A stretch of 15,551 nt of DNA from Thermoplasmatales archaeon (GCA_023128855.1 JAGMDE010000048.1:1-15551); one strand, 5' to 3'; shown: positions 6,879 through 13,296, counted from the first letter of the stretch. A program made the numbers and translations. The notes: generated from the sequence alone by a model not told the origin.

Positions 6879-6964
6879 AGGGTCTAGCTTATATTTAGAG
6901 GGAGGTAAAAAATGAAAAAGAAAATAGTTTGTTTAAAATTCATTTTTTTACCAATCTAGACCCT
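6879..6964 (+). repeat. 86-bp element with 9-bp perfect inverted ends enclosing a start signal
   Basis: AGGGTCTAG (6879-6887) is repeated inverted as CTAGACCCT (6956-6964). Between them are a TATA-like CTTATATTT, a strong GAGGGAGGT site (about 6898-6906) and ATG 6912 opening 15 codons, MKKKIVCLKFIFLPI, then TAG 6957-6959. The short peptide looks like the beginning of a signal peptide. It may be the 5' end of a lost plus-strand secreted gene or a miniature mobile element; the inverted ends favour the second or a large hairpin. Confidence 0.4.
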
Positions 6965-7011
6965 AACATAATAATATTTTTAAAGTTTATATACTCTAGT
7001 AAAACGTTCGG

Positions 7012-7049
7012 AAAAAACCAAACAATCTCTTCTATAAAGCAGGTTTTTT
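7012..7049. terminator. Long-loop A/T hairpin after the C39-like gene copy 1
   Basis: AAAAAACC (7012-7019) pairs with GGTTTTTT (7042-7049), followed by the ACATCTGATTTCATTTC sequence typical of the spacers. It lies 60 bp beyond the stop of the gene at 7110-8105 and reads as a T-run on the minus strand, so it may terminate that transcript. Confidence 0.4.
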
Positions 7050-7109
7050 ACATCTGATTTCATTTCAACAATTGTGTTTTTTCTTTTATAAAGCCCTTAG
7101 TAAAACCTC

Positions 7110-8105
7110 CTAGATATGTCTTATCTTTTGTTCCCTTTCAGAAATTATAATGGTTGCAACTACTATTACCCCATAATTAGTATAATCAGGTAGCCACCAA
7201 GAAGATAATAGTGGATAAGGTGAAGTAAAATTAACCGCCCAAATATCATGAGAAACAATACTTGCATTGTTGTGTTCAGCAGGATCTAAACTAGGATTCA
7301 TTTCGTCTCTTATTGAGTCACTTAAAGCGATTTGCCCATTAGAGTTAATCCCTGCAACAGCTGTATAGTGTCCCCAATTCTTCCATATCGGTATGTTTGG
7401 ATCGCAGTGTATTATAACTAATATTACTCCACAGTTATTCCTTACGAATGTATTAATGGTAGAAAAATTTGGTTTAAAAATTAATTGTACTGTATAATTT
7501 TTTTGCAGGTTAGCATCCATTAGCCATCTCCATGCTCCTAAATAGACATTGATAGTATCCATTAACTTGAATGGATGTAACTTCCACCACAAAGGGAAAA
7601 ATAAGAACCGACTTGCATACCATGCAATTTGCTCAATAAACTCTCCGTTCCTTCTAAATCTACGAAATGGTGTTCGATTATCGTTAACATTATTAAAGTT
7701 ATGATCATCAGAATAGGGACCAGGATTCGGAGGTTCCGGTGCATTATAATCCTGAACTAAAGGATAAGTATCATTGCCGTCTCCAGGAGAACCGTTTTGA
7801 TCTGCATGTTTAGAATCAAACCACCAGAAGACGTTTGCTAATGCCGCAGCACCACAAAACAATGGCCACCCCTCTTCTATCCCATCTTCTGTAAACCAAG
7901 AATCTTGTTGATGTTCATCAAAATCAGGAAGACCATTTGGTGCATAATTAGGATATGATGGGAGATAATACCAATTCTCTTCAGTGTCATTTTTTACATG
8001 ATTTTTAGAAAAGATTTCAGGGTCACTGCTTGTTACAGGCAATGCAGCAAAACTTGCTAACAAAAGCATGCACATGATTCCAATTATACAGATTTTATTT
8101 TTCAT
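7110..8105 (-). CDS. Secreted papain-like (C39-type) cysteine peptidase, tandem copy 1
   Basis: 331 residues with a signal peptide (MKNKICIIGIMCMLLLASFA, cleavage likely after about residue 26). The segment YLPSYPNYAPNGLPDFDEHQ precedes the nucleophile motif FCGAAALANVFWWFDSK with Cys84. The second motif, NWGHYTAVAGINSNGQIALS (residues 243-262), gives candidate catalytic His246, and Asp263 follows. This is the pattern of a C39-like papain fold, and export suggests digestion of external peptides or proteins. It is a tandem duplicate of 8328-9305: residues 1-62, 84-160 and 246-316 are nearly the same, while 69-83 and about 163-245 differ strongly. GGGGAGG precedes the ATG. The C-terminus is six residues longer than in copy 2. 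The residue preference cannot be read from the sequence, and it could be a non-catalytic binder. Confidence 0.85.
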   Translation of the reverse strand: MKNKICIIGIMCMLLLASFAALPVTSSDPEIFSKNHVKNDTEENWYYLPSYPNYAPNGLPDFDEHQQDSWFTEDGIEEGWPLFCGAAALANVFWWFDSKHADQNGSPGDGNDTYPLVQDYNAPEPPNPGPYSDDHNFNNVNDNRTPFRRFRRNGEFIEQIAWYASRFLFFPLWWKLHPFKLMDTINVYLGAWRWLMDANLQKNYTVQLIFKPNFSTINTFVRNNCGVILVIIHCDPNIPIWKNWGHYTAVAGINSNGQIALSDSIRDEMNPSLDPAEHNNASIVSHDIWAVNFTSPYPLLSSWWLPDYTNYGVIVVATIIISEREQKIRHI

Positions 8106-8240
8106 TTCCTTTTTTACCTCCCCAAAAATATAAACTTATAATATAATATTTTAATTTAAATGTATGTATAACAATTGTTAGTTGCAACATTTTGTAAAAA
8201 AAATCAGAATTTTTTACATTCTGATTTCAAATTCAACAAA
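8106..8240 (-). promoter_or_regulatory. Shared regulatory module upstream of C39-like copy 1
   Basis: Contains GGGGAGGT (8116-8123), a TATAATATAATATT tract, a conserved ATTTAAAT TATA-like box near 8154-8162, the perfect palindrome TAACAATTGTTA (8169-8180; 64 bp from the ATG), AACATTTTGT (8186-8195, the reverse complement of the second element at 6811) and the A/T hairpin. The spacer ends in TTCAAATTCAACAAAA, the sequence that elsewhere runs into an HTH stop codon, but no HTH codons follow. Confidence 0.6.
8198..8215. terminator. Conserved A/T hairpin with changed closing pair
   Basis: AAAAAAT (8198-8204) pairs with ATTTTTT (8209-8215) around CAGA. Against the copies at 6823 and 9397, the C-G pair next to the loop is replaced by T-A on both arms, a compensatory change that keeps the stem. 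Confidence 0.45.
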
Positions 8241-8327
8241 AAACCTGCAAAGTATTACCTGCTGAAAGTGCAGAAAAGTAGGTTAATTACTCCTGTTAAA
8301 ATATACCTGCTAGGTATGACTTATCTT

Positions 8328-9305
8328 TTATTCCCTTTCAGAAATCACAATAGCAAAAACAATTATTGCACCATCTGCGATATACTCAGGTAGCCACCAA
8401 GAAGATAATAATGGACGGGGAGAGTTAAAATTGACAGCCCAAATATCATGAGAAACATTACTTGCATTGTTGTGTTCAGCAGGATCTAAACTAGGATTCA
8501 TTTCGTCTCTTATTGGGTCACTTAAAGCAATTTGTCCATTAGAGTTAATCCCTGCAACAGCTACCCAGTGCCCCCACCTAAATGAAAATGGTTTTTCAGA
8601 ATTTAAAGCATTTACACCTATCATAACACCACAGTTATTCCTTACATATTTATTAACTAAACAAAAACATGGTCTTGGAATACATTTTATTGTAAACTGA
8701 TTTTGTAAACCACAGTTTCTTAACCATCTCCTTGCTCCCCAACATATATGAATGATTTCAAATAAATCATCTAGCAAAAATAAAGGATCAAATATCTCCC
8801 AGAAAGGCGAAAATTCAATACGGCCTACATACCATGCAAGTTGTTCAATAAACTCACCGTTCTTCCTAAATCTGTTCCAAGGTGTGCTATTATCGTTAAC
8901 ATTGTTAAAGTTATGATCATCAGAATAGGAACCAGGATTCGGAGGTTCCGGTGCATTATAATCCTGAACTAAAGGATAAGTATCATTGCCGTCTCCAGGA
9001 GAACCGTTTTGATCTGCATGTTTAGAATCAAACCACCAGAAGATGTCTGCTAATGAAACCACATGACACATCCCCCACATACCAGATGCTTTTTTCCAAT
9101 CCTCCTGTTGTTTTTCACTGAAATCAGGGAGACCACATGGCGCATAATTAGGATATGACGGGAGATAATACCAATTCTCTTCAGTGTCATCTTTTACATG
9201 ATTTTTAGAAAAGATTTCAAGGTCACTGCTTGTTACAGGCAATGCAACAAAACTTGTTAACAAAAGCATACACGTGATTCCAATTATACAGATTTTATTT
9301 TTCAT
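8328..9305 (-). CDS. Secreted papain-like (C39-type) cysteine peptidase, tandem copy 2
   Basis: 325 residues with a signal peptide almost identical to copy 1. The nucleophile motif is altered: WGMCHVVSLADIFWWFDSK with Cys80, where copy 1 has FCGAAALANVFWW, so Gly after Cys is His. The His motif RWGHWVAVAGINSNGQIALS keeps His246, with Asp263 after it. Activity is plausible but less certain than in copy 1. It has many more cysteines (for example in CIPRPCFCL, residues 208-216), which suggests extra disulfides in a changed middle lobe. A TAA stands where copy 1 has CAA, removing six C-terminal residues. GGGAGG precedes the ATG. Upstream lie the shared spacer and then the 3' remnant of an HTH gene. 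Confidence 0.85.
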   Translation of the reverse strand: MKNKICIIGITCMLLLTSFVALPVTSSDLEIFSKNHVKDDTEENWYYLPSYPNYAPCGLPDFSEKQQEDWKKASGMWGMCHVVSLADIFWWFDSKHADQNGSPGDGNDTYPLVQDYNAPEPPNPGSYSDDHNFNNVNDNSTPWNRFRKNGEFIEQLAWYVGRIEFSPFWEIFDPLFLLDDLFEIIHICWGARRWLRNCGLQNQFTIKCIPRPCFCLVNKYVRNNCGVMIGVNALNSEKPFSFRWGHWVAVAGINSNGQIALSDPIRDEMNPSLDPAEHNNASNVSHDIWAVNFNSPRPLLSSWWLPEYIADGAIIVFAIVISERE

Positions 9306-9440
9306 ATTTCTACCTCCCTCAAAGAATATGAATTTATAATATAATATTTAGATTTAAATGTATGCATAACAATAGTTAAACGTAACAAAATGTTATAAAA
9401 AACCCTAGTTTTTTACATTCTGATTTCAATTTCAATATAA
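9306..9440 (-). promoter_or_regulatory. Shared regulatory module upstream of C39-like copy 2
   Basis: GGGAGG (about 9313-9318), TATAATATAATATT, a GATTTAAAT box, a one-mismatch palindrome TAACAATAGTTA (9367-9378; 62 bp from the ATG), ACAAAATGTT (9386-9395), the A/T hairpin, and TTACATTCTGATTTCAATTTCA leading directly into the stop codon of the HTH remnant at 9441. Confidence 0.6.
9397..9414. terminator. Conserved A/T hairpin in the spacer
   Basis: AAAAAAC (9397-9403) pairs with GTTTTTT (9408-9414) around CCTA. On the minus strand it follows the HTH remnant by about 25 bp and ends in a T-run, where a terminator for the regulator transcript would be expected. Confidence 0.45.
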
Positions 9441-9494
9441 CTACGTTTTTGGCATCAGTCTAAAACTATCTCCAACATGATTGGTTTTAAAGAA
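9441..9494 (-). pseudogene. C-terminal remnant of an HTH regulator gene (fourth copy)
   Basis: The minus strand reads FFKTNHVGDSFRLMPKT followed by TAG (9441-9443). Copy 2 of the intact regulator ends EFFETEQIGESYRLMPKS and copy 1 ends SETSFRLMLKI, so this is the last 17 codons of another HTH gene. Upstream of 9494 the similarity fades and an in-frame stop occurs at 9513-9515. Its distance to the next gene's ATG (135 bp) matches the two intact pairs (145 and 126 bp), so the exported gene at 8328-9305 once had its own regulator. Confidence 0.75.
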
Positions 9495-9536
9495 CATCTT
9501 TTTGCTAAATAGCTAAATATCTCTTGAAAATATCTT

Positions 9537-9755
9537 TTATCCTTTGTTTTCTTTTAACCAACTAAGAATAAAACCAATCCTTTCATTACCAACATCACTT
9601 GGATGAAATCCTAAAGCATCACATGCATCTAAAATCTCCTTAACTTTATAAGCTCTGTGAATAGGATTCTCAGTCGTCAAATGATATAACACGCCAGATA
9701 AAACTTCACCCTCCTTATACTTTTTAAGCCTCGCTTTCATTTTTTTCTTTTCCAT
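9537..9755 (-). CDS. Small hypothetical protein, second gene of a two-gene operon
   Basis: 72 residues with a very basic start (MEKKKMKARLKKYKEGEVLS) and a mixed helical body (VKEILDACDALGFHPSDVGN, then ERIGFILSWLKENKG). No signal peptide or membrane segment. The ribosome binding site GGTGAT (9760-9766 region) overlaps the stop codon of the gene just upstream, six bases away, so the pair is translationally coupled. The family is not recognised; the basic N-terminus would suit nucleic-acid binding, but this is a guess. Confidence 0.6.
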   Translation of the reverse strand: MEKKKMKARLKKYKEGEVLSGVLYHLTTENPIHRAYKVKEILDACDALGFHPSDVGNERIGFILSWLKENKG

Positions 9756-9761
9756 AAAATA

Positions 9762-9929
9762 TCACCCTTCATAAATTACTGATATTTCAAAGAAGAGTTC
9801 TACGGCAGTGCTTTTATCTTCAAATTTGAAATCAATCACATTTACATTGTTATCTTTAATCCATGTATTTGCTTCATCTTCTACATGTTTCCGATTGTAA
9901 CCTGAAAATGTTTTAATTTGTTTTATCAT
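9762..9929 (-). CDS. Cse60-like small protein
   Basis: 55 residues from ATG 9927-9929 (MIKQIKTFSGYNRKHVEDEA). The layout, a short MIxQxKxF strand, a helix with EDEANTWIKDN, then VIDFKF and a final strand ending ISVIYEG, resembles the Cse60 family of about 60-residue proteins first named from Bacillus sporulation; the function is not established and no sporulation is implied here. An in-frame ATG at 9950 would add seven residues and overlaps the transposase stop as ATGA. I prefer 9929 because it fits the family start and has GTGAT before it. It is coupled to the gene at 9537-9755. Confidence 0.6.
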   Translation of the reverse strand: MIKQIKTFSGYNRKHVEDEANTWIKDNNVNVIDFKFEDKSTAVELFFEISVIYEG

Positions 9930-9946
9930 TTTTATCACTATATTAC

Positions 9947-10375
9947 TCATAACATGATAAGTTTATATTTTTTACTCTCTTTTAGTGTTTCCTCTTTTTG
10001 TAAACCATCAAAAGATAAAAACTCAGATGTTCCATTAAGCTGGATCATTTCATGGATCAAAACCGTGATATTGTATGCTATAATCTTACAGAGTAATTCA
10101 TTTTTCTGTGCAATTCTGTTTTTAGACTTTACTGATTCACCGAATTTTTTCTTAATAGCAGAAAACGTGGACTCTACATTACTACGTTTATGATAATGTT
10201 CAAGAAACTCGTCTTTATGAAGTTGAAAATAATGAAAAGTTTTACGCCACAATGCACCACCTCGTTTTCCTGTTGCATTCTTTTTAAAAGGAATAAAAGG
10301 TTTGCCACCAAAACTATCAATCAGTCGAAGGTTCTTTTTTGAAGAGCATGCCCAATATACAGTAGTTCCGAATGC
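9947..10375 (-). pseudogene. C-terminal remnant of an IS4-superfamily DDE transposase
   Basis: The minus-strand frame ending at TGA 9947-9949 gives about 140 residues of a transposase C-terminus. It includes the full IS4 YREK signature, Y-x2-R-x3-E-x6-K, as YHKRSNVESTFSAIK (10151-10195); the Glu is the third DDE catalytic residue. Flanking blocks are typical as well: SSKKNLRLIDSFGGKPFIPF upstream and RIAQKNELLCKIIAYNI downstream. Recognisable sequence begins near 10350-10375; the N-terminal two thirds, with both catalytic Asp residues, are absent and there is no plausible start. It is therefore inactive. It marks past insertion in this region and abuts the Cse60-like gene. Confidence 0.8.
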
Positions 10376-10377
10376 AA

Positions 10378-10472
10378 AAAAATGAGAAAGAACGAGTGTC
10401 CAACAGGGGGAAAATAGGCAAAAGGACTCAACCGATTTTTTTTCTCTTTCAACAAAGAAAAATGAGAAAGAA
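10378..10472. repeat. 15-bp direct repeat in the spacer beyond the transposase remnant
   Basis: AAAAATGAGAAAGAA occurs at 10378-10392 and again at 10458-10472, bracketing 65 bp with no gene. The first copy coincides with the point where transposase similarity ends. The spacer continues to 10517 with purine-rich sequence, TTTAGAGGG (10484-10492) and TTTTACTTCTGATAATTTA, a weak relative of the module sequence TTTTACATTCTGATTTCA. Deletion between short repeats may have removed the rest of the transposon. Confidence 0.45.
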
Positions 10473-10517
10473 AAAAAGAGAGATTTAGAGGGGATGTTTT
10501 ACTTCTGATAATTTATT

Positions 10518-12407
10518 TTAGTTTATCTTTACAAATATTAATTCAAGTAATCTTGCTAACAATGGGAAGTAATTGATTAGTCTTTCAAGGAATGTTGGGA
10601 ATACTGGTTTATCAACTGGTATGTTTATAGGATCGTCACCATCTTCTATAACTAATGTTGGATCTCCAAACATTGACCACTTTAACATTGTGTGATAATC
10701 TAGCATTATGAAATTAGCTTCAAAAGTGTTGTAATAATCTGTGATACAGTTACCCCAGACCTGTCCAAGTATCTTGTTATTGTATAATTCTTCGAAGGTT
10801 TTTACTTCCATCCATCCTGTTGATCGCTTTACCATATCAGTCCCAGGGTATCCATAGCTTAGGCCTGACACAGCAAATGTTGCAATACCGCCGCCACCAG
10901 ATTTACTAAGCATTTTCCAACCTATACAATTTGGTGACTTAGTGTAATTATTATTGGAACAGCCCTTATGAACATAAACAGGGAGTTTTACACCGTTTCT
11001 GAACAAGTATATGTCAATGTCAAAATAGAAAAATCCATCATATGGTGAAATAATTGTTTTAGGCGGAATCCATGTATTATCATTCGGTGGATGCGTAGCA
11101 AAGCTGTTCCATGCGCCATGCCCAGAAAAATCAACAAAATCTACGCCACTATTAAAACCTTTTGCTATGTTACCCTTTGTTAGTTTTCCATTTGATCCCC
11201 ATAACTGTGTTGTAGAATAACCTGGTAGTTTTGTCAACACCACAGTATTTGCGTATTCCCCCTCATATATGCCAGAAGGATCTCCTTGATATGAGTCACC
11301 TCCAGCTTGTAAGATTTTCTTCATCATCTTATTATGTGCCTTGTAATTAATTATTTTATCCACTATTGTATTGACCTCATCAATGTTGTTACAGGGAAGC
11401 TTTCCAAGATAAACATCTGGGCAGAAATCTACATTAGGTATATCAATGGGCCATTCAGCATATTTTCCATTACCATCCTTATCCCAATTTGAGAAACCTC
11501 CAGTACTATTATATATATCAGCAAAATAAAGATCACTCGGGTAAACTTTACCTGTACTTGAGCACCATGCATATCTTACGGGGAATAATTCTTTGCCTTT
11601 AACACCAGCTCCGACAAGAAGAACATAAGTGATACCCCAGTTTTCTATAGCATCTTTGATATAGTATTTAATGTCCTCTTGATCATCACTATCAGGGAGA
11701 TCAGGTATATCATCCAGAGTTACCAGGATCGTGTTTACTGGTGGGTCTAAACCGTTTTTATGATCGACAAGAGTTTGTAATGCTGATTCAAATTCTTCAG
11801 GAGCAAGTATTAAGAAATCATACTCATCTGGAAAATTCATTGGGTTTTCAGGTGGCGTATATGTTACATGGATAGTTGCACTATCAGAATAATAGAGCAT
11901 ATTTGATTCAGGAACGTACTGAAACGGATACACAGTAACTGTGAGATAAATCACATGTTCTTCTCCATCTAAGCCTGCACTGACCCTATAACCATCCCGC
12001 TCCTCTGGGTAAACATCTATATCATCATACAGAGTTTCAATATCTAGTTCTACATAATCATCAGGATACACTGTAGAAAGTATCCGTGGTGATGGTGCTG
12101 GCATAACCAGTTTTGATAACTGCTGTTCTGTTGCAGCAGAAAAGGTGACTTCAACATTTGTAACTTGTGTACAAATTGGGAATGTATACACCTTAGTAAT
12201 AACTGGTAAATAAGGTTCTCCATATCCAAACGTATAAGATGTTGCCTCAGGTAAATCTACACTAACAAAATCTTCAGTTTCTTCCAATCTCGGTTGCGAA
12301 AACGATATTGTTTCCATTATTACATTTTCGTCTTTAGATACAGCAACAGCTCCAAGTCCAGATAGGACTAAAATAATTACCACCAATAATGGTAATATCT
12401 TTTTCAT
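10518..12407 (-). CDS. Secreted gingipain-like cysteine peptidase (family C25)
   Basis: 629 residues. Signal peptide at 1-23 (MKKILPLLVVIILVLSGLGA). Residues about 25-190 form a beta-rich propeptide/N-terminal domain with GYGEPYLPVITKVYTFP and ending in VTYTPP, as in gingipain precursors. The peptidase domain starts at YDFLILAP (196-203) and contains TYVLLVGAG, PSDLYFADI, PDVYLGKLP, DFVDFSGHGA with catalytic His430, and YVHKGCSNNNY with catalytic Cys483. GGIATFAVSG and the closing FGDPTLVI are typical. C25 enzymes cut after Arg or Lys in known bacteria; specificity here is not evident. The C-terminal tail LERLINYFPLLARLLELIFV is an amphipathic/hydrophobic helix that I have the impression recurs on exported proteins of such archaea and may be a sorting or anchoring tag. 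It is preceded by the shared spacer and an intact HTH gene. Confidence 0.9.
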   Translation of the reverse strand: MKKILPLLVVIILVLSGLGAVAVSKDENVIMETISFSQPRLEETEDFVSVDLPEATSYTFGYGEPYLPVITKVYTFPICTQVTNVEVTFSAATEQQLSKLVMPAPSPRILSTVYPDDYVELDIETLYDDIDVYPEERDGYRVSAGLDGEEHVIYLTVTVYPFQYVPESNMLYYSDSATIHVTYTPPENPMNFPDEYDFLILAPEEFESALQTLVDHKNGLDPPVNTILVTLDDIPDLPDSDDQEDIKYYIKDAIENWGITYVLLVGAGVKGKELFPVRYAWCSSTGKVYPSDLYFADIYNSTGGFSNWDKDGNGKYAEWPIDIPNVDFCPDVYLGKLPCNNIDEVNTIVDKIINYKAHNKMMKKILQAGGDSYQGDPSGIYEGEYANTVVLTKLPGYSTTQLWGSNGKLTKGNIAKGFNSGVDFVDFSGHGAWNSFATHPPNDNTWIPPKTIISPYDGFFYFDIDIYLFRNGVKLPVYVHKGCSNNNYTKSPNCIGWKMLSKSGGGGIATFAVSGLSYGYPGTDMVKRSTGWMEVKTFEELYNNKILGQVWGNCITDYYNTFEANFIMLDYHTMLKWSMFGDPTLVIEDGDDPINIPVDKPVFPTFLERLINYFPLLARLLELIFVKIN

Positions 12408-12533
12408 TTTTTTCTACCTCCCTCAAAATATAAACATAAAATATAATATTGTAATTTAAATATTTCCTTAACACTTGTTATTTACAACATTTGTCACAAA
12501 AAATATGTTTATACGGATTTCAATTCAACAAAA
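12408..12533 (-). promoter_or_regulatory. Shared regulatory module between HTH copy 2 and the gingipain-like gene
   Basis: Contains GGGAGG (about 12416-12421), an ATATAATATT tract, an AATTTAAAT box, a one-mismatch palindrome TAACACTTGTTA (12469-12480; 62 bp from the ATG), AACATTTGT (about 12487-12495), a weaker A/T hairpin, and GGATTTCAATTCAACAAAAT running into the HTH stop codon. This is the complete module with its regulator still present. Confidence 0.6.
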
Positions 12534-13262
12534 TTAACTCTTTGGCATCAACCGATAACTCTCACCAATTTGCTCAGTTTCGAAGAACTCACTATCATCC
12601 ATAAAATCAAATAGTGTTCTCTGAATCAATCGTCTACTCCTCCAATAGGCATCATGTTTCTTCTTGTATCTCTCTAAGAGTTTTCGTTGATCTTTATTTG
12701 AGATTTTAATGCCAAGAAGATAAGACATTTCTTCTATGGCACTGTAACTTATGATTCGGTCTGGTTTCTCACGAAAGAATGCCTCGATAGTTGCTTCTTC
12801 TCTGCATGGTAGATAGAAAAAGGTTTTATCCTTGTATCTGGCTGACATGATCATTGGGAAGTGTCTCTGTAGTCCTCTGGCAGTGCTTACAACAAAATCA
12901 GATATAAGATACCCGTCACTCATCAGCTTGCTTAGAAGTTTGATACCGTTTTTACGTATGATATGATTACCTTGACTTCTGTATCCCTCCATTCCTCTTG
13001 TAAGATTATAAACAGTGCCAATATTCAAACCACATAGTTGTGCCGCCTCTGCTTTAGTATGTCCATTTTTGATTGCTTGTATCACTTTGTTTCTTATTTC
13101 TAATGGGATTTGTCTTGATTTATAGAGATATTTACATCGATTGTAGATTGTACTTCTATCTACATCATACTTCTCAGCAAGGTCTTTAATCTGATGTCCT
13201 TCATTAATGAGTTTAGCAATATGTTCACAGTCTTCATCAGTAAGCTTTCTTCTTCTTGTCAT
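12534..13262 (-). CDS. Tandem helix-turn-helix transcriptional regulator (copy 2)
   Basis: 242 residues from ATG 13260-13262; a TTG at 13265 would add one Met, but the paralogue and the remnant both start MTRR. The two HTH units are at about 5-48 (INEGHQIKDLAEKYDVDRST) and 52-92 (KNGHTKAEAAQLCGLNIGTV). The C-terminal half matches copy 1 closely, including DKTFFYLP and REKPDRIISYSAIEEMSYLL, with divergence concentrated in the last 20 residues. No nuclease or recombinase motifs are present. Promoter spacing predicts a leaderless mRNA. The gingipain-like gene follows after 126 bp. By position it is the likely regulator of that gene, directly or through the palindrome; this is untested. Confidence 0.88.
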   Translation of the reverse strand: MTRRRKLTDEDCEHIAKLINEGHQIKDLAEKYDVDRSTIYNRCKYLYKSRQIPLEIRNKVIQAIKNGHTKAEAAQLCGLNIGTVYNLTRGMEGYRSQGNHIIRKNGIKLLSKLMSDGYLISDFVVSTARGLQRHFPMIMSARYKDKTFFYLPCREEATIEAFFREKPDRIISYSAIEEMSYLLGIKISNKDQRKLLERYKKKHDAYWRSRRLIQRTLFDFMDDSEFFETEQIGESYRLMPKS

Positions 13263-13286
13263 CAATTGAAAGAGCGAAATAGCTAA

Positions 13287-13296
13287 TATAAAAAGG
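13287..13296 (-). promoter_or_regulatory. TATA box of HTH copy 2, leaderless promoter
   Basis: TATAAAAAGG on the plus strand lies 25-34 bp before the ATG at 13262, exactly as in the remnant at 4459-4468, with GCGAAAT between box and start in both. No ribosome binding site is present. Confidence 0.55.

Larger units (their letters stand above)
6863..7109. other. Gene-free spacer with repeat debris
   Basis: About 250 bp without a credible gene. It holds the small inverted-repeat element at 6879-6964 and a second copy of the spacer hairpin plus TTACATCTGATTTCATTTCA (7012-7067) directly 3' of the next gene. There is no HTH coding sequence here, although the neighbouring repeats are those that normally flank one. 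Confidence 0.5.
7085..9437 (-). repeat. Tandem duplication of a 1.2-kb gene-plus-promoter unit
   Basis: The unit 7085-8238 (gene, promoter and spacer) recurs at about 8305-9437 with an offset of 1,200 bp. Similarity extends past the stop codon (CCTNCTAGNTATGNCTTATC on the plus strand) and upstream through the palindrome, hairpin and TTACATTCTGATTTCA stretch. The promoter thus travelled with the gene. Confidence 0.8.

Noticed and set aside
6721..9440. CRISPR array suggested by repeated spacer motifs
   Set aside because: The repeats are about 1.2 kb or more apart, vary in sequence, and lie before genes; there is no repeat-spacer periodicity and no cas gene.
4347..10492. TTTAGAGGG as a defined transposon end
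   Set aside because: Four plus-strand copies are notable, but one further inverted copy lies within a coding region (809-817) and no matching inverted partners or target duplications were found.
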